This document shows positions 26,312 through 34,669 of a stretch of DNA of 64,000 nucleotides, piece by piece. Origin of the DNA: Azovibrio restrictus DSM 23866 (GTDB lineage: Bacteria; Pseudomonadota; Gammaproteobacteria; Burkholderiales; Rhodocyclaceae). Below the pieces are notes generated by a model. That model had not been told where the DNA came from. It did not search any database and was given only the letters and a program-made list of their open reading frames with translations. Where the stretch lies: NCBI RefSeq assembly GCF_000429665.1, contig NZ_AUCH01000015.1:96280-160279 (forward strand), read 5' to 3'. Within the stretch, counting starts at the first letter, position 1, and each line of letters starts with the position of its first letter. The translations under genes and the position numbers were made by a program.

Positions 26312-26538
26312 GCAGTACGCGGCAGTACGCGCTGGAAGCTTGCGGCAGCAGGCATGGAACTGGCCGTGTGCGGGATCAAGCAGCGCCAGCTGGGCCTGTT
26401 CGCCGCCTTCCTGGCTGGTGATAGGTGGATGCTGTCGGGGATCCAGCGAGGGCTACGGCTGACGCACAGGGCGTACAGGGTTGCGGTGATGATCTGAGGC
26501 GACAGACCGGTAACGGCGAAGAGAATTTTTTGCGGCAT
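26312..26538 (-). pseudogene. Remnant of a Csm6/NE0113-type CRISPR-associated ring-nuclease gene
   Basis: From ATG 26538 the frame gives MPQKILFAVTGLSPQIITAT then LYALC and WIPDSIHL. This is the opening of the NE0113/Csm6-type family (start ILxxVTGLSPQVVTETLYAL, as I remember it). After HL, near 26421-26423, the frame is lost; shifting by one base restores ITSQEGGEQAQLALLDPAHG then QFHACCRKL, the expected continuation. Homology then stops at a tandem 10-bp duplication (GGCAGTACGC twice, 26311-26330). The gene is therefore both frameshifted and truncated to about 75 of several hundred codons. Family members bind or cleave cyclic oligoadenylates from type III CRISPR systems. No cas gene or repeat array accompanies it. 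Confidence 0.7.
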
Positions 26539-26623
26539 GAATGGGGGCGGCTGTTGTTGTGCCGTCATTCTATGCCGATGTTTTGGCTTGCCCGTGGCTG
26601 GCAAGCTTGCCGGATGAGTCGCT

Positions 26624-27883
26624 TCAGTCTTCCCCTGAGGGCGCTGGTTGTCCCAGGGTGGCGGCCCAGGCCATGGCGCTGCAGAGCAGGTCGTTGAGCA
26701 TTTCCTGGCGCAGTCCGGGCAGGTCGGCCAGGAGGGCCGGCAGGCGCTCTTCTTCATCCCATTCCAGGGCTTCCACCAGGCGCAGGCGTTTGCCCAGGGG
26801 GCCGGTGTGGGCTAGCAGGGCCTCCCGGACCAGGGGGGGCAGGTTGGAGAGCTGGGTGAGGATTTCTTCCATGCTCATTTCCAGCAGGGCCGGGGTGAGG
26901 GACATGATGCCCACCATGAAGGCCTGGTCCGCCAGGCTCCGGTCGGGCGGGGTCTGGGCCAGCATCAGGGTTTCCATCAGCCGGGCCCGGGTGGCGGCCA
27001 GTTGCAGCAGGGGATTGCGCGCTAGGTTCTGGGTGTGGGGGCCGGAAAAGAGCAGCAGTTGCAGCCAGCGCTGCAGCTGCTTGCGCCCCAGCAGGGTGAT
27101 GGCGTGGCGCAGGGAGGCGATCTGGGCGTGGCAGCCCGCGGCGACGGAGTTGGTGAGGCGCAGCAGGTTCACGGAGAGGCCGGGGGCGGTCTTGAAGGTG
27201 CGCTCCAGGACGGGGGTGTCGGCGTCGTCGAGGATCTGGTTCAGCAGGGTCACCAGGGTCAGGCGGTCCTGGTTGAGCTTGCGCCCCTGGAGCAGGGCCG
27301 GGCGGGCGAAGAAATAACCCTGGAACAGCTGGTAGCCCAGGGCCGCGCACTTGCGGTACTGGTCCAGGGTCTCCACCCGTTCGGCCAGCAGTTGCACCGG
27401 GTAGGCCTGGAGCTGATGGGCCAGCAAGGCGGCCTGGTTTTCCCAGTCGTGCAGCAAGGGAACCTTGATGATGTCGGCCAGGCTCAGCAGGGGTTGGTTG
27501 GCCGGGGTGATTTCCAGCAGGTCATCCAGGGCCAGGGCGAAGCCCCGGGCCTTCAGGGCCTTGCAGCGCTCCACCACGGCCGGGGTGACTTCTATGGTTT
27601 CCAGGATTTCCAGCACCACCTGGGCGGTGGGCAGGAATTCCACGGCTTCGGAGAACAGCAGCTCCTCGCCCACGTTGATGAACATCTTGCGCCCGTCCAG
27701 GGCGTTGCCCAGGGACAGCTCGGAGAAGGCGTTGGTGATCACCGTGGCGGTGGCGGCGCTGTCGTCCAGGACCAGGGCCCGGTCCGGGGACTGGGCGCAG
27801 CGGAACAGCAGTTCGTAGCCATGGAGTTGTCCCTGCCGGTCGAGGATGGGCTGGCGGCCCAGGTAGATCGGAGAACTGGCCAT
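26624..27883 (-). CDS. EAL-HDOD (YuxH-type) signalling protein, degenerate EAL
   Basis: 419 residues: an EAL-like domain (about 5-200) followed by HDOD (about 205-400). The EAL signature is changed to YELLFR; the DDFG loop reads ALDDLLEI and only the LAERVET Glu and FQGYFFARP region look conserved, so phosphodiesterase activity is unlikely. The HDOD half carries KTAPGLSVNLLRLTNS and SLRHAITLLGRKQLQRWLQL. Such proteins usually act as regulators or c-di-GMP receptors. It lies 15 bp downstream of the phosphomannomutase gene on the same strand. Confidence 0.88.
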   Translation of the reverse strand: MASSPIYLGRQPILDRQGQLHGYELLFRCAQSPDRALVLDDSAATATVITNAFSELSLGNALDGRKMFINVGEELLFSEAVEFLPTAQVVLEILETIEVTPAVVERCKALKARGFALALDDLLEITPANQPLLSLADIIKVPLLHDWENQAALLAHQLQAYPVQLLAERVETLDQYRKCAALGYQLFQGYFFARPALLQGRKLNQDRLTLVTLLNQILDDADTPVLERTFKTAPGLSVNLLRLTNSVAAGCHAQIASLRHAITLLGRKQLQRWLQLLLFSGPHTQNLARNPLLQLAATRARLMETLMLAQTPPDRSLADQAFMVGIMSLTPALLEMSMEEILTQLSNLPPLVREALLAHTGPLGKRLRLVEALEWDEEERLPALLADLPGLRQEMLNDLLCSAMAWAATLGQPAPSGED

Positions 27884-27898
27884 GGCGATGGAGGGCGG

Positions 27899-29275
27899 CT
27901 AGAAAGGCAGGGTGAGTCCCGGCCAGACGGCCAGGAGGGCCTGGCGGAAGTCGGCCTGGATGCGGGCGATGGCGGCTTCGTCGTCGGCCTCGAAGCGCAG
28001 CACCACCACGGGGGTGGTGTTGGAGGGACGGGCCAGGCCGAAGCCGTCGGCGTATTCGACCCGTACCCCGTCGATGGTGATGCGCTCCAGGGCCCCTGAG
28101 AATTGCGCTTCGGCCTTGAGCTTGTCCACCAGAGCGAAGGGCTCGCCCTCGGCCATCTTGATGTTCAGCTCGGGGGTGGAGACTGCCTTGGGCAGGGCCT
28201 GCAGCACCGGGTTGGCGTCGGCGCTGCGGGAGAGGATTTCCAGCAGGCGGGCGCCGGTGTAGAGGCCGTCGTCGAAGCCGTACCAGCGTTCCTTGAAGAA
28301 GGTGTGGCCGCTCATCTCACCGGCCAGGGGGGCGCCGGTTTCCTTGAGCTTGGCTTTCACCAGGGCGTGGCCGGTGTTCCACATCAGGGGCTCGCCGCCG
28401 TGCTGGCGGATCCAGGGGGCGAGCAGGCGGGTGCACTTCACGTCGTAGATGATCTGGCCGCCCGGGACCCGGGATAGCACGTCGGCGGCGAACAGCATCA
28501 GCTGCCGGTCCGGGTAGATGATTTCCCCGTCCTTGGTGACCACGCCGAGCCGGTCCCCGTCCCCGTCGAAGGCAATGCCGATCTCGGCGTCGGTCTCCTG
28601 CAGGGCCTTGATCACGTCGGCCAGGTTTTCCGGCTTGGAGGGGTCCGGATGGTGATTGGGGAAGTTGCCATCCACTTCGCAATAGAGAGGCACGATGTCG
28701 CAGCCCAGGCGCTTGAACAGCTCGGGGGCGATGCCGCCGGCGACGCCGTTGCCGCAGTCCATGACGATCTTCATGGGGCGGGCCAGTTTCACGTCGGTGA
28801 CGATGCGTTCCAGGTAGGCTGCCTGCACGTCGGCGCTACGGCGTTGGCCTTGGCCGCTGAGCAGGTTGCCGGCTTCGATGCGGGCCTTCAGTTGCTGGAT
28901 CGCATCCAGGGCCAGGGTGGTGCCGCCAATGACCATTTTCAGGCCGTTGTAGTCGGGGGGGTTGTGGCTGCCAGTGACGGAGACACAGGAGTGGCAGCCC
29001 AGCTCGTAGGCGGCGAAGTAGGTGAGGGGGGTGGGCACGCAGCCGATGTCGATGGCGTCCACCCCGGCGGCGCAGATGCCTTCCATTAGGGCGCCGGCCA
29101 GACTGGGGCCGGACAGGCGTCCGTCGCGGCCCACGGCAATGGCGGTCTGCTGCTGTTCCCGGGCCAGGGAGCCCAGGGCCTGGCCCACCAGGCGGACCAC
29201 GTCCGGCGTCAGGGATTTGTCCACGATGCCGCGGATGTCATAGGCCTTGAAGATTTCGGCGGGGAGCTGGTGCAT
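27899..29275 (-). CDS. algC: Phosphomannomutase/phosphoglucomutase
   Basis: 458 residues. The alpha-D-phosphohexomutase fold is shown by KAYDIRGIVDKSLTPD near the start, the phosphoserine loop VTGSHNPPDYNGLKMV near 95-111, the metal loop FDGDGDRLGVV near 235-245, the sugar-binding GEMSGHTFFKERWYG near 320, and a terminal phosphate-binding RPSNTTPVVVLRFEA. AlgC interconverts mannose and glucose phosphates for LPS and exopolysaccharide. Tandem ATGs at 29278 and 29275; GAGG is better spaced for the second. Confidence 0.92.
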   Translation of the reverse strand: MHQLPAEIFKAYDIRGIVDKSLTPDVVRLVGQALGSLAREQQQTAIAVGRDGRLSGPSLAGALMEGICAAGVDAIDIGCVPTPLTYFAAYELGCHSCVSVTGSHNPPDYNGLKMVIGGTTLALDAIQQLKARIEAGNLLSGQGQRRSADVQAAYLERIVTDVKLARPMKIVMDCGNGVAGGIAPELFKRLGCDIVPLYCEVDGNFPNHHPDPSKPENLADVIKALQETDAEIGIAFDGDGDRLGVVTKDGEIIYPDRQLMLFAADVLSRVPGGQIIYDVKCTRLLAPWIRQHGGEPLMWNTGHALVKAKLKETGAPLAGEMSGHTFFKERWYGFDDGLYTGARLLEILSRSADANPVLQALPKAVSTPELNIKMAEGEPFALVDKLKAEAQFSGALERITIDGVRVEYADGFGLARPSNTTPVVVLRFEADDEAAIARIQADFRQALLAVWPGLTLPF

Positions 29276-29356
29276 CATTGCCTCGTCATGAATAGGGGGC
29301 GGAGTGTAAAGGGACTGGTGCCATGCGTCCAGCATCGGCACCGGCAGCAGAGGGGG

Positions 29357-29782
29357 TCAGTGCAGCACCCGGTGTTCGCCTTCGCTCACCGTGGGTTCGG
29401 CAGCCGCGGAAGAGTGCCGGCAGACCAGGCGCCAGCCATGGGGGCCCCGGGTGAACACGTTGGTGGCCTGGAGGGGGCCGGTGATTTCCTCGCCCACCTG
29501 CAGGTGTTCGACGATCTGGTGCACCGAAAGCAGCATGCCCTGCCACTGGGCGATGCGGTTGCCGTTGATCTGCAGCCGGGTGGTGGCGAGGACCTGGCGC
29601 CAGCTTTCCCGGATCGCCGCCAGGCCCTGCAGTTGCTGGCCGGTGGGGTGGGTGCAGATGACTTCCTCGTCTTCGGACCAGACGGCCATCAGGGCCTCCA
29701 GGTCGCCTCTGGCGATGGCGTCGTAGAAGGCGGATTCCGCGTCTTCCGGGGTGGCAAACAGGGGCGGGGCAGGCGGGTTCAT
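29357..29782 (-). CDS. SnoaL/NTF2-like domain protein
   Basis: 141 residues with the cone-fold pattern of SnoaL-like/ketosteroid-isomerase-like proteins: DAESAFYDAIARGDLEALM, VWSEDEEVICTHPTG, GLAAIRESWRQVL and TNVFTRGPHGWRLVCRHSS. The family is functionally mixed and no substrate can be named. It follows waaF with only 2 bp between them on the same strand. Confidence 0.78.
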   Translation of the reverse strand: MNPPAPPLFATPEDAESAFYDAIARGDLEALMAVWSEDEEVICTHPTGQQLQGLAAIRESWRQVLATTRLQINGNRIAQWQGMLLSVHQIVEHLQVGEEITGPLQATNVFTRGPHGWRLVCRHSSAAAEPTVSEGEHRVLH

Positions 29783-29784
29783 GA

Positions 29785-30816
29785 TCAGTTCTCTCTGCTA
29801 CCCAGGCGGCTCAGGCAGGCATCCAGGACCCGGGCGGGTTCCAGCTTGGTCAGGCAGTCCGTGTGGCCGAAGGGGCAATCCCGCTTGAAGCAGGGGCTGC
29901 AGGGCAGGCCCAGTCGCAGGACCGTGGCCTGCTCCGACAGGGGCGGGGTGAACTCGGGGGTGGAGGAGCCGAACAGGGCGATGCAGGGCCGGTCCAGGGC
30001 GGCGGCCACGTGCATCAGGCCCGAGTCGTTGCAGACCACCAGCTGGGCCTGGGCAATCAGGTCTATGGCCTGGGCCAGGTGGGTGATGCCGCAAAGGTTG
30101 CGGCAGCCGCCAGGGGTCTGCGCGACAATGGCGTCCCCCACGGGTTTGTCCTTGCCCGAGCCGAGCAGCCAGACCGGGTGACCCCGTTCCACCAGCACCC
30201 GGGCCAGGGCAGCAAAGTGGTTCACCGGCCAGCGCTTGGCGGGGCCGTACTCGGCCCCGGGACAGAGCACCACCAGCCGCTCGGGGCGTTCCAGGCCCAG
30301 GGCCGCCAGGGTGGCATCCTGCTGTTCCCGGCTGGAGTTGATGCGGGGATGGGGGATGGGGCGCTCCAGGGGCGCGCCCGGGGTTTCCGCCAGCTGGGCA
30401 AAACGCTCCACCATCAGGGGCAGGGCGGTCTTATCCAGGGTGTGGCGCACGTTCACCAGGCCGAAGCGGCTTTCGCCAGTGAAGCCGATGCGCTGCGGAA
30501 TGCCGGCAAAGAAGGGGATCAGGGCCGACTTGAGGGAGTTGGGCAGCAGGTAGGCCTGGTCGTAATGCTGCCGGGCCAGGTCCTTGGCCAGGGCGAAGCG
30601 CTTTTTCAGGGAAAGCTCCCCGTGGGCAAAGGGATTGTCCACGATGCGGGAGATTTCCGGCATGCGCGCCAGCACCGGCCCGACCCAGGAGGGAGCCAGG
30701 GCATCCAGCTCCAGTCCGGGGTGGCGGGCCTTGAGGCGGGCAAACAGGGGCTGGGCCAGGATGGCGTCGCCGATCCAGGCCGGGGCCACTATCAGGGCCC
30801 GTGCCACCGGGGGCAC
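29785..30816 (-). CDS. waaF: LPS ADP-heptose:heptosyltransferase II
   Basis: 343 residues of glycosyltransferase family 9. Motifs: VAPAWIGDAILAQPLFARLK near 10, LLPNSLKSALIPFFAGIPQR near 91, VLCPGAEYGPAKRWPVNHFA near 181, and VVCNDSGLMHVAAALDRPCIALFG near 259. The FxPGAEYGPAKRWP stretch is typical of WaaF, which adds the second heptose to the LPS core in the cytoplasm. The start is GTG at 30816, one base after the stop of the zinc-finger gene; another GTG three codons in is possible. Confidence 0.92.
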   Translation of the reverse strand: MPPVARALIVAPAWIGDAILAQPLFARLKARHPGLELDALAPSWVGPVLARMPEISRIVDNPFAHGELSLKKRFALAKDLARQHYDQAYLLPNSLKSALIPFFAGIPQRIGFTGESRFGLVNVRHTLDKTALPLMVERFAQLAETPGAPLERPIPHPRINSSREQQDATLAALGLERPERLVVLCPGAEYGPAKRWPVNHFAALARVLVERGHPVWLLGSGKDKPVGDAIVAQTPGGCRNLCGITHLAQAIDLIAQAQLVVCNDSGLMHVAAALDRPCIALFGSSTPEFTPPLSEQATVLRLGLPCSPCFKRDCPFGHTDCLTKLEPARVLDACLSRLGSREN

Positions 30817-30817
30817 C

Positions 30818-31009
30818 CTAATGATGGCCCTTGGGCAGCTCGCCCTTGAAGACGTAGTGGGTGCCGCAGTAGGGGCAGACGGCTTCGCCGCCGTGGCTTA
30901 CGTCCAGGAATACCCGGGGGTGCTGGCACCACAGTTCGGCGCCAGGGGGCGGGCAATGCAGGGGCAGGTCGCCAGCGGTGATTTCGACGGTGCGGTTTTG
31001 ATCAGCCAT
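30818..31009 (-). CDS. CHCC-type zinc-finger protein
   Basis: 63 residues with the zf-CHCC arrangement: LWCQHPRVFLDVSHGGEAVC then PYCGTHYVF, giving Cys, His, Cys, Cys ligands. Related domains occur in mitochondrial complex I subunit NDUFS6; the bacterial role is not settled. Encoded between ilvE (18 bp upstream) and waaF, a gene order frequent in betaproteobacteria. Confidence 0.85.
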   Translation of the reverse strand: MADQNRTVEITAGDLPLHCPPPGAELWCQHPRVFLDVSHGGEAVCPYCGTHYVFKGELPKGHH

Positions 31010-31027
31010 GTCCGGATTCCCTTTCTC

Positions 31028-31948
31028 TTACACGTAGGCGAGCCAGTCCTTGTGGTCGGGGGAGCGCCCGTACACCACATCGAAATACTTCTGCTGCAGC
31101 AGGGCGGTGACGGGGCCCCGCTTGCCGGCGCCGATGGTGCGGTTGTCCAGTTCCCGGATGGGGGTGACCTCGGCGGCGGTGCCGGTGAAGAAGGCCTCGT
31201 CGGCGCAATACACTTCGTCCCGGGTGATGCGCTTTTCCTGCACCTGGATGCCCAGTTCGGCGGCCAGGGTGAGGATGGTGGCCCGGGTGATGCCTTCCAG
31301 GCAGGAGGTCAGGTCAGGGGTGTACAGCTTGCCCTGCTTGACGATGAACAGGTTCTCGCCGGCGCCTTCGGCCACGTAGCCTTCCGGATCCAGGAGCATG
31401 GCCTCGTCGTAACCGTCGGCGGTCACTTCGTTGTTGGCCAGGATGGAGTTCATGTAGGCACCGGAAGCCTTGGCGCGCACCATGTTGATGTTCACGTGGT
31501 GGCGGGTGTAGCTGGACGTCTTGACGCGGATGCCGCGCTCCATGCCGTCCTCACCCAGGTAGGCGCCCCAGGGCCAGGCGGCGACGATGATGTGCACCTT
31601 GGCGCCCTTGGGGGAAACGCCCATCTTTTCCGAGCCGTAGAAGGCCAGGGGGCGCAGGTAGCCGGATTCCAGCTTGTTGGCGCGGATCACTTCCTTCTGG
31701 GCTTCGTTGATGGTGTCCTTGTCGAAGGGCATGGCCATCTGGAAGATGTGAGCGGAATTGAACAGGCGGTTGGTGTGTTCCTGGAGCCGGAAGATGGCAG
31801 TGCCGGTCTCGGTCTTGTAGGCGCGCACGCCTTCGAAGACGCCCATCCCGTAGTGCAGGGAATGGGTGAGGACGTGGGTCGTGGCATCCCGCCACGGCAC
31901 CAGTTTGCCGTCATACCAGATAAACCCGTCGCGATCCGCCATGGACAT
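31028..31948 (-). CDS. ilvE: Branched-chain amino acid aminotransferase
   Basis: 306 residues, PLP fold type IV. Visible are FIWYDGKLVPW near 9, THSLHYGMGVFEGVRAYKT near 28-46, the PLP-lysine region SGAYMNSILANNEVTADGYD near 162-181 (Lys159 in RAKASGAY), EGAGENLFIVKQGKLYTP, and a phosphate-cup TGTAAEVTPIRELDNRTIG. It catalyses the last step of Leu/Ile/Val synthesis. AGGAG lies 9 bases before ATG 31948. Confidence 0.94.
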   Translation of the reverse strand: MSMADRDGFIWYDGKLVPWRDATTHVLTHSLHYGMGVFEGVRAYKTETGTAIFRLQEHTNRLFNSAHIFQMAMPFDKDTINEAQKEVIRANKLESGYLRPLAFYGSEKMGVSPKGAKVHIIVAAWPWGAYLGEDGMERGIRVKTSSYTRHHVNINMVRAKASGAYMNSILANNEVTADGYDEAMLLDPEGYVAEGAGENLFIVKQGKLYTPDLTSCLEGITRATILTLAAELGIQVQEKRITRDEVYCADEAFFTGTAAEVTPIRELDNRTIGAGKRGPVTALLQQKYFDVVYGRSPDHKDWLAYV

Positions 31949-31992
31949 GATGCCACTCTCCTTCTATTTAGCCAGCTGCGTCAAAGCTTGCC

Positions 31993-32019
31993 ATTCTAGC
32001 GGATTTCGTCCGCTAGAAT
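31993..32019. promoter_or_regulatory. Perfect inverted repeat between ilvE and nudJ
   Basis: ATTCTAGCGGA-TTTCG-TCCGCTAGAAT is an 11-bp perfect palindrome centred between two divergent genes. Each arm contains TAGAAT, a good -10 hexamer, reading outwards. It could be two back-to-back promoters, an operator, or a hairpin. Confidence 0.5.
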
Positions 32020-32053
32020 AACGCCCTTGATCCTTGATGGCCCGTCTTTGCCC

Positions 32054-32509
32054 ATGTCCGAACGTCTCTGGAAACCCAATGTTACCGTGGCTGCCCTGGT
32101 GCAGCGGGATGGCCGGTTCCTGCTGGTGGAGGAGGAAACCGAGGCGGGTATCCGCTACAACCAGCCCGCCGGCCACCTGGAGCGGGGCGAATCCCTGGTC
32201 CAGGCCGTGGTGCGGGAGTGCCTGGAGGAAACCGGCTACCACTTCGTGCCCCAGTACCTGGTGGGCATCTACCAGTGGCCCCGGCCGGACGGGGAAATCA
32301 CCTACCTGCGCTTTGCCTTCGGGGGCGAACTGCGCGGTTACGAGCCGGAGCGCCCCCTGGACGAAGGCATCATCGGCCCCCGCTGGCTGGACGTGGATAC
32401 CCTGCGGGCCTCCACGGCCATGCACCGCAGCCCCCTGATCCTGCGCTGCGCCGAAGACTGCCTGGCGGGCCGGCGCCTGCCCCTGGATGCCATCGTCCAT
32501 TACGGATGA
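32054..32509 (+). CDS. nudJ: Nudix phosphatase NudJ
   Basis: 151 residues. The Nudix box is complete: GHLERGESLVQAVVRECLEE then TGY. The N-terminus KPNVTVAALVQRDGRFLLVE is typical of NudJ, which removes phosphate from thiamine and nucleoside pyrophosphates. E. coli also places nudJ next to mnmA. The start is ATG 32054; the stop overlaps the next gene by 3 bp. Confidence 0.88.
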   Translation: MSERLWKPNVTVAALVQRDGRFLLVEEETEAGIRYNQPAGHLERGESLVQAVVRECLEETGYHFVPQYLVGIYQWPRPDGEITYLRFAFGGELRGYEPERPLDEGIIGPRWLDVDTLRASTAMHRSPLILRCAEDCLAGRRLPLDAIVHYG

Positions 32510-33087
32510 AGTGCCGTGTCCTCCTCGTCCTGCTCTTGGCCTGGTGCGCCAGCGCGGTGGCGGAGTCCCGGGAGGCCCGGGTCGAGGTGTGCTTCAATTA
32601 CGGTTGTCTGAGCCGCTGGCCGGTGGTGTTCGAGCCCCTGCGCCTGGATGGAGTGCTGCTGATGCTGGAGCGGGCCGAGAGCGCCGCCGGGGAGCGCCAG
32701 CTCCTGGCCCTGGCCATCGGCGAACTGTATGCCCAGGCAGCGGAACAGACGCCCATCGGCCGGGACCGGGGCGGCAACTATGCCGACGATACGGCTTTCG
32801 GGCGCATGGATTGCATCGATCATTCCACCACCACCACTGCCTTCTTGAAGCTCCTGGAGCAGCGGGGAGGCTTGCGCTGGCACCGGGTGCTGGAGCCGGC
32901 GCGGCGGGTGCGGGGGGTGGTGTTTCAACATTTCTCTGCTGTCATCGAGGAACTCCCGGTGGCGGCGCAGGGTCGGCAGGAGCCGCCGCGCTACGTGGTG
33001 GACAGCTGGTTCGTGGATAACGGCAAGCCGGCGGTGATCCTGCCGCTGGATGCCTGGATGGAAGGGGAAGGTCCTGATGTCGAATAA
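32506..33087 (+). CDS. Exported conserved hypothetical protein
   Basis: 193 residues with a signal peptide (VLLVLLLAWCASAVA, cleavage near 19). The mature part has VCFNYGCLSRWPVVFEP, GRDRGGNYADDTAFGRMDCI then DHSTTTTAFL, and RYVVDSWFVDNGKPAVILPL. The conserved CIDHSTTTTAFLKLL and DSWF could be an active site, but I cannot name a family. The gene overlaps both neighbours (nudJ by 4 bp and mnmA by 11 bp), so it belongs to their operon. Confidence 0.75.
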   Translation: MKCRVLLVLLLAWCASAVAESREARVEVCFNYGCLSRWPVVFEPLRLDGVLLMLERAESAAGERQLLALAIGELYAQAAEQTPIGRDRGGNYADDTAFGRMDCIDHSTTTTAFLKLLEQRGGLRWHRVLEPARRVRGVVFQHFSAVIEELPVAAQGRQEPPRYVVDSWFVDNGKPAVILPLDAWMEGEGPDVE

Positions 33088-34177
33088 GAAAACCGTGGTG
33101 GTGGGCCTCTCGGGGGGCGTGGATTCATCCGTGTCGGCCTTGCTCCTGAAGCAGCAGGGTTACCACGTGGTGGGCATGTTCATGAAGAACTGGGAGGACG
33201 ACGATACCGAGGAGTACTGCTCTTCCCGCCAGGATCTGATCGATGTGATGAGCGTTGCCGATGTGCTCGGCATCGACGTGGAAGTGGTCAACTTTGCCGC
33301 CGAGTACCGGGACCGGGTGTTTGCCGAGTTCCTGCGCGAATACCAGGCGGGCCGCACCCCCAACCCGGATGTGCTGTGCAATTCCGAAATCAAGTTCAAG
33401 GCCTTCCTGGAGCACGCCCTGAAGCTGGGGGCTGATTACATCGCCACCGGCCATTATGCCGGGGTGCGGGAATTCGACGGCCGCTACCAGTTGCTCAAGG
33501 CCGAGGACGGCACCAAGGACCAGAGCTATTTCCTCTACCGTCTGAACCAGGCCCAGCTCTCGAAAACCCTGTTTCCCCTGGCCCATCTCTACAAGCGCGA
33601 GGTGCGCAAGATGGCCGAGGCGGCCGGTCTGCACGTGGCCGCCAAGAAGGACTCCACCGGCATCTGCTTCATCGGCGAGCGCCCCTTCAAGGACTTCCTC
33701 TCCCGCTACCTGCCGCCCAAGCGGGGGAAAATCCGCCGTCTGGACGACGGCAAGGTGCTGGGCGAACACGACGGCCTCATGTACCACACCATCGGGCAGC
33801 GGAAGGGACTGCATATCGGCGGCCTGAAGGAAAAGGGCCAGCCCGGTGGCGGCGATCACGAGGCCTGGTTCGTGGCCGGCAAGGACATGGAGAAGAATGT
33901 CCTTTACGTGGTCCAGGGGCATGAGCATCCGGCCCTGCAGCAGGAAGTCCTGCTGGCGGACCAGCTTTCCTGGGTGGCCGGCGAGGCGCCCCGGACCCAT
34001 TGGGTGTACACCGCCAAACCCCGTTACCGCAGCGAAGATGCGCCCTGCGAGATCGAGCGGGTGGATGGGAAGGGTTGTGAAATCCGCTTTGCCCAGCCCC
34101 AGTGGGCCCTGACGCCGGGGCAGTCGGTGGTGGTCTATGAAAGCCGGGTGTGCCTGGGGGGCGGCGTCATCTGCTGA
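33077..34177 (+). CDS. mnmA: tRNA-specific 2-thiouridylase
   Basis: 366 residues. P-loop VVGLSGGVDSSVSALLLK near 7-24; catalytic cysteines in VLCNSEIKF (about 100) and TGICFIGERPF (about 196). Also present: MFMKNWEDDDTEEYCSS and YFLYRLNQAQL. MnmA installs the 2-thio group on U34 of tRNA(Lys/Glu/Gln) using sulfur relayed from IscS. The start overlaps the upstream gene by 11 bp. Confidence 0.96.
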   Translation: MSNKKTVVVGLSGGVDSSVSALLLKQQGYHVVGMFMKNWEDDDTEEYCSSRQDLIDVMSVADVLGIDVEVVNFAAEYRDRVFAEFLREYQAGRTPNPDVLCNSEIKFKAFLEHALKLGADYIATGHYAGVREFDGRYQLLKAEDGTKDQSYFLYRLNQAQLSKTLFPLAHLYKREVRKMAEAAGLHVAAKKDSTGICFIGERPFKDFLSRYLPPKRGKIRRLDDGKVLGEHDGLMYHTIGQRKGLHIGGLKEKGQPGGGDHEAWFVAGKDMEKNVLYVVQGHEHPALQQEVLLADQLSWVAGEAPRTHWVYTAKPRYRSEDAPCEIERVDGKGCEIRFAQPQWALTPGQSVVVYESRVCLGGGVIC

Positions 34178-34186
34178 GGGGGCGCC

Positions 34187-34669
34187 TCACCAGAATTTCC
34201 ACCACTTGCGCTTGTGGGAGCGCAGGGCCTGTTCCGATTTCTGGGCCCAGTGGTCGAACTGTTTGTGGCCGCTTTTCTGGAAGAAGGCGGCATATTTCAT
34301 GTCCTCCCCCAGGATGTGCTTGGTCAGCCAGTTACGCAGGAAGTGCAGTAGTTCGAAGCTGATGGCCGCAGTGCCGGAGTTGATTTTCTCCTGCAGGGTT
34401 TCCACCTCGGCCACCAGGTTCTTGTGCAGCAGGCAGTGGCCGTCGTAATCGGGGTAGCCCCCCAGATGCATCAGGCTCTGCTCCAGGGCGAAATGGATGC
34501 GGGTGTAGTCCACCAGCTCCTTGAGGATCTCGGCGCAGGCGGCCGAGCCCTGGCGGGCGACGATGGCCCTGTGCAGGCGTTCGATCAGTTCAAAAAGGGC
34601 TTTGTGCTGTTCGTCTATTTCCGGGATGCCGACGCTGTAACTGTCGGACCAGGTGAATTCTTTTGCCAT
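34187..34669 (-). CDS. Bacteriohemerythrin
   Basis: 160 residues. Di-iron ligands are all present: GIPEIDEQHKALFELI (His), YTRIHFALEQSLM (His and Glu), DGHCLLHKNLV (His, His) and WLTKHILGEDMKYAAFF (His and Asp). These proteins bind O2 reversibly and supply or sense oxygen in microaerobic bacteria. After the domain comes an odd C-terminus, SHKRKWWKFW, basic and Trp-rich, which could touch membranes. Convergent with mnmA. Confidence 0.9.
   Translation of the reverse strand: MAKEFTWSDSYSVGIPEIDEQHKALFELIERLHRAIVARQGSAACAEILKELVDYTRIHFALEQSLMHLGGYPDYDGHCLLHKNLVAEVETLQEKINSGTAAISFELLHFLRNWLTKHILGEDMKYAAFFQKSGHKQFDHWAQKSEQALRSHKRKWWKFW

Noticed and set aside
26245..26623. CRISPR array near the Csm6-type remnant
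   Set aside because: No regularly spaced repeats; only one tandem 10-bp duplication is present.
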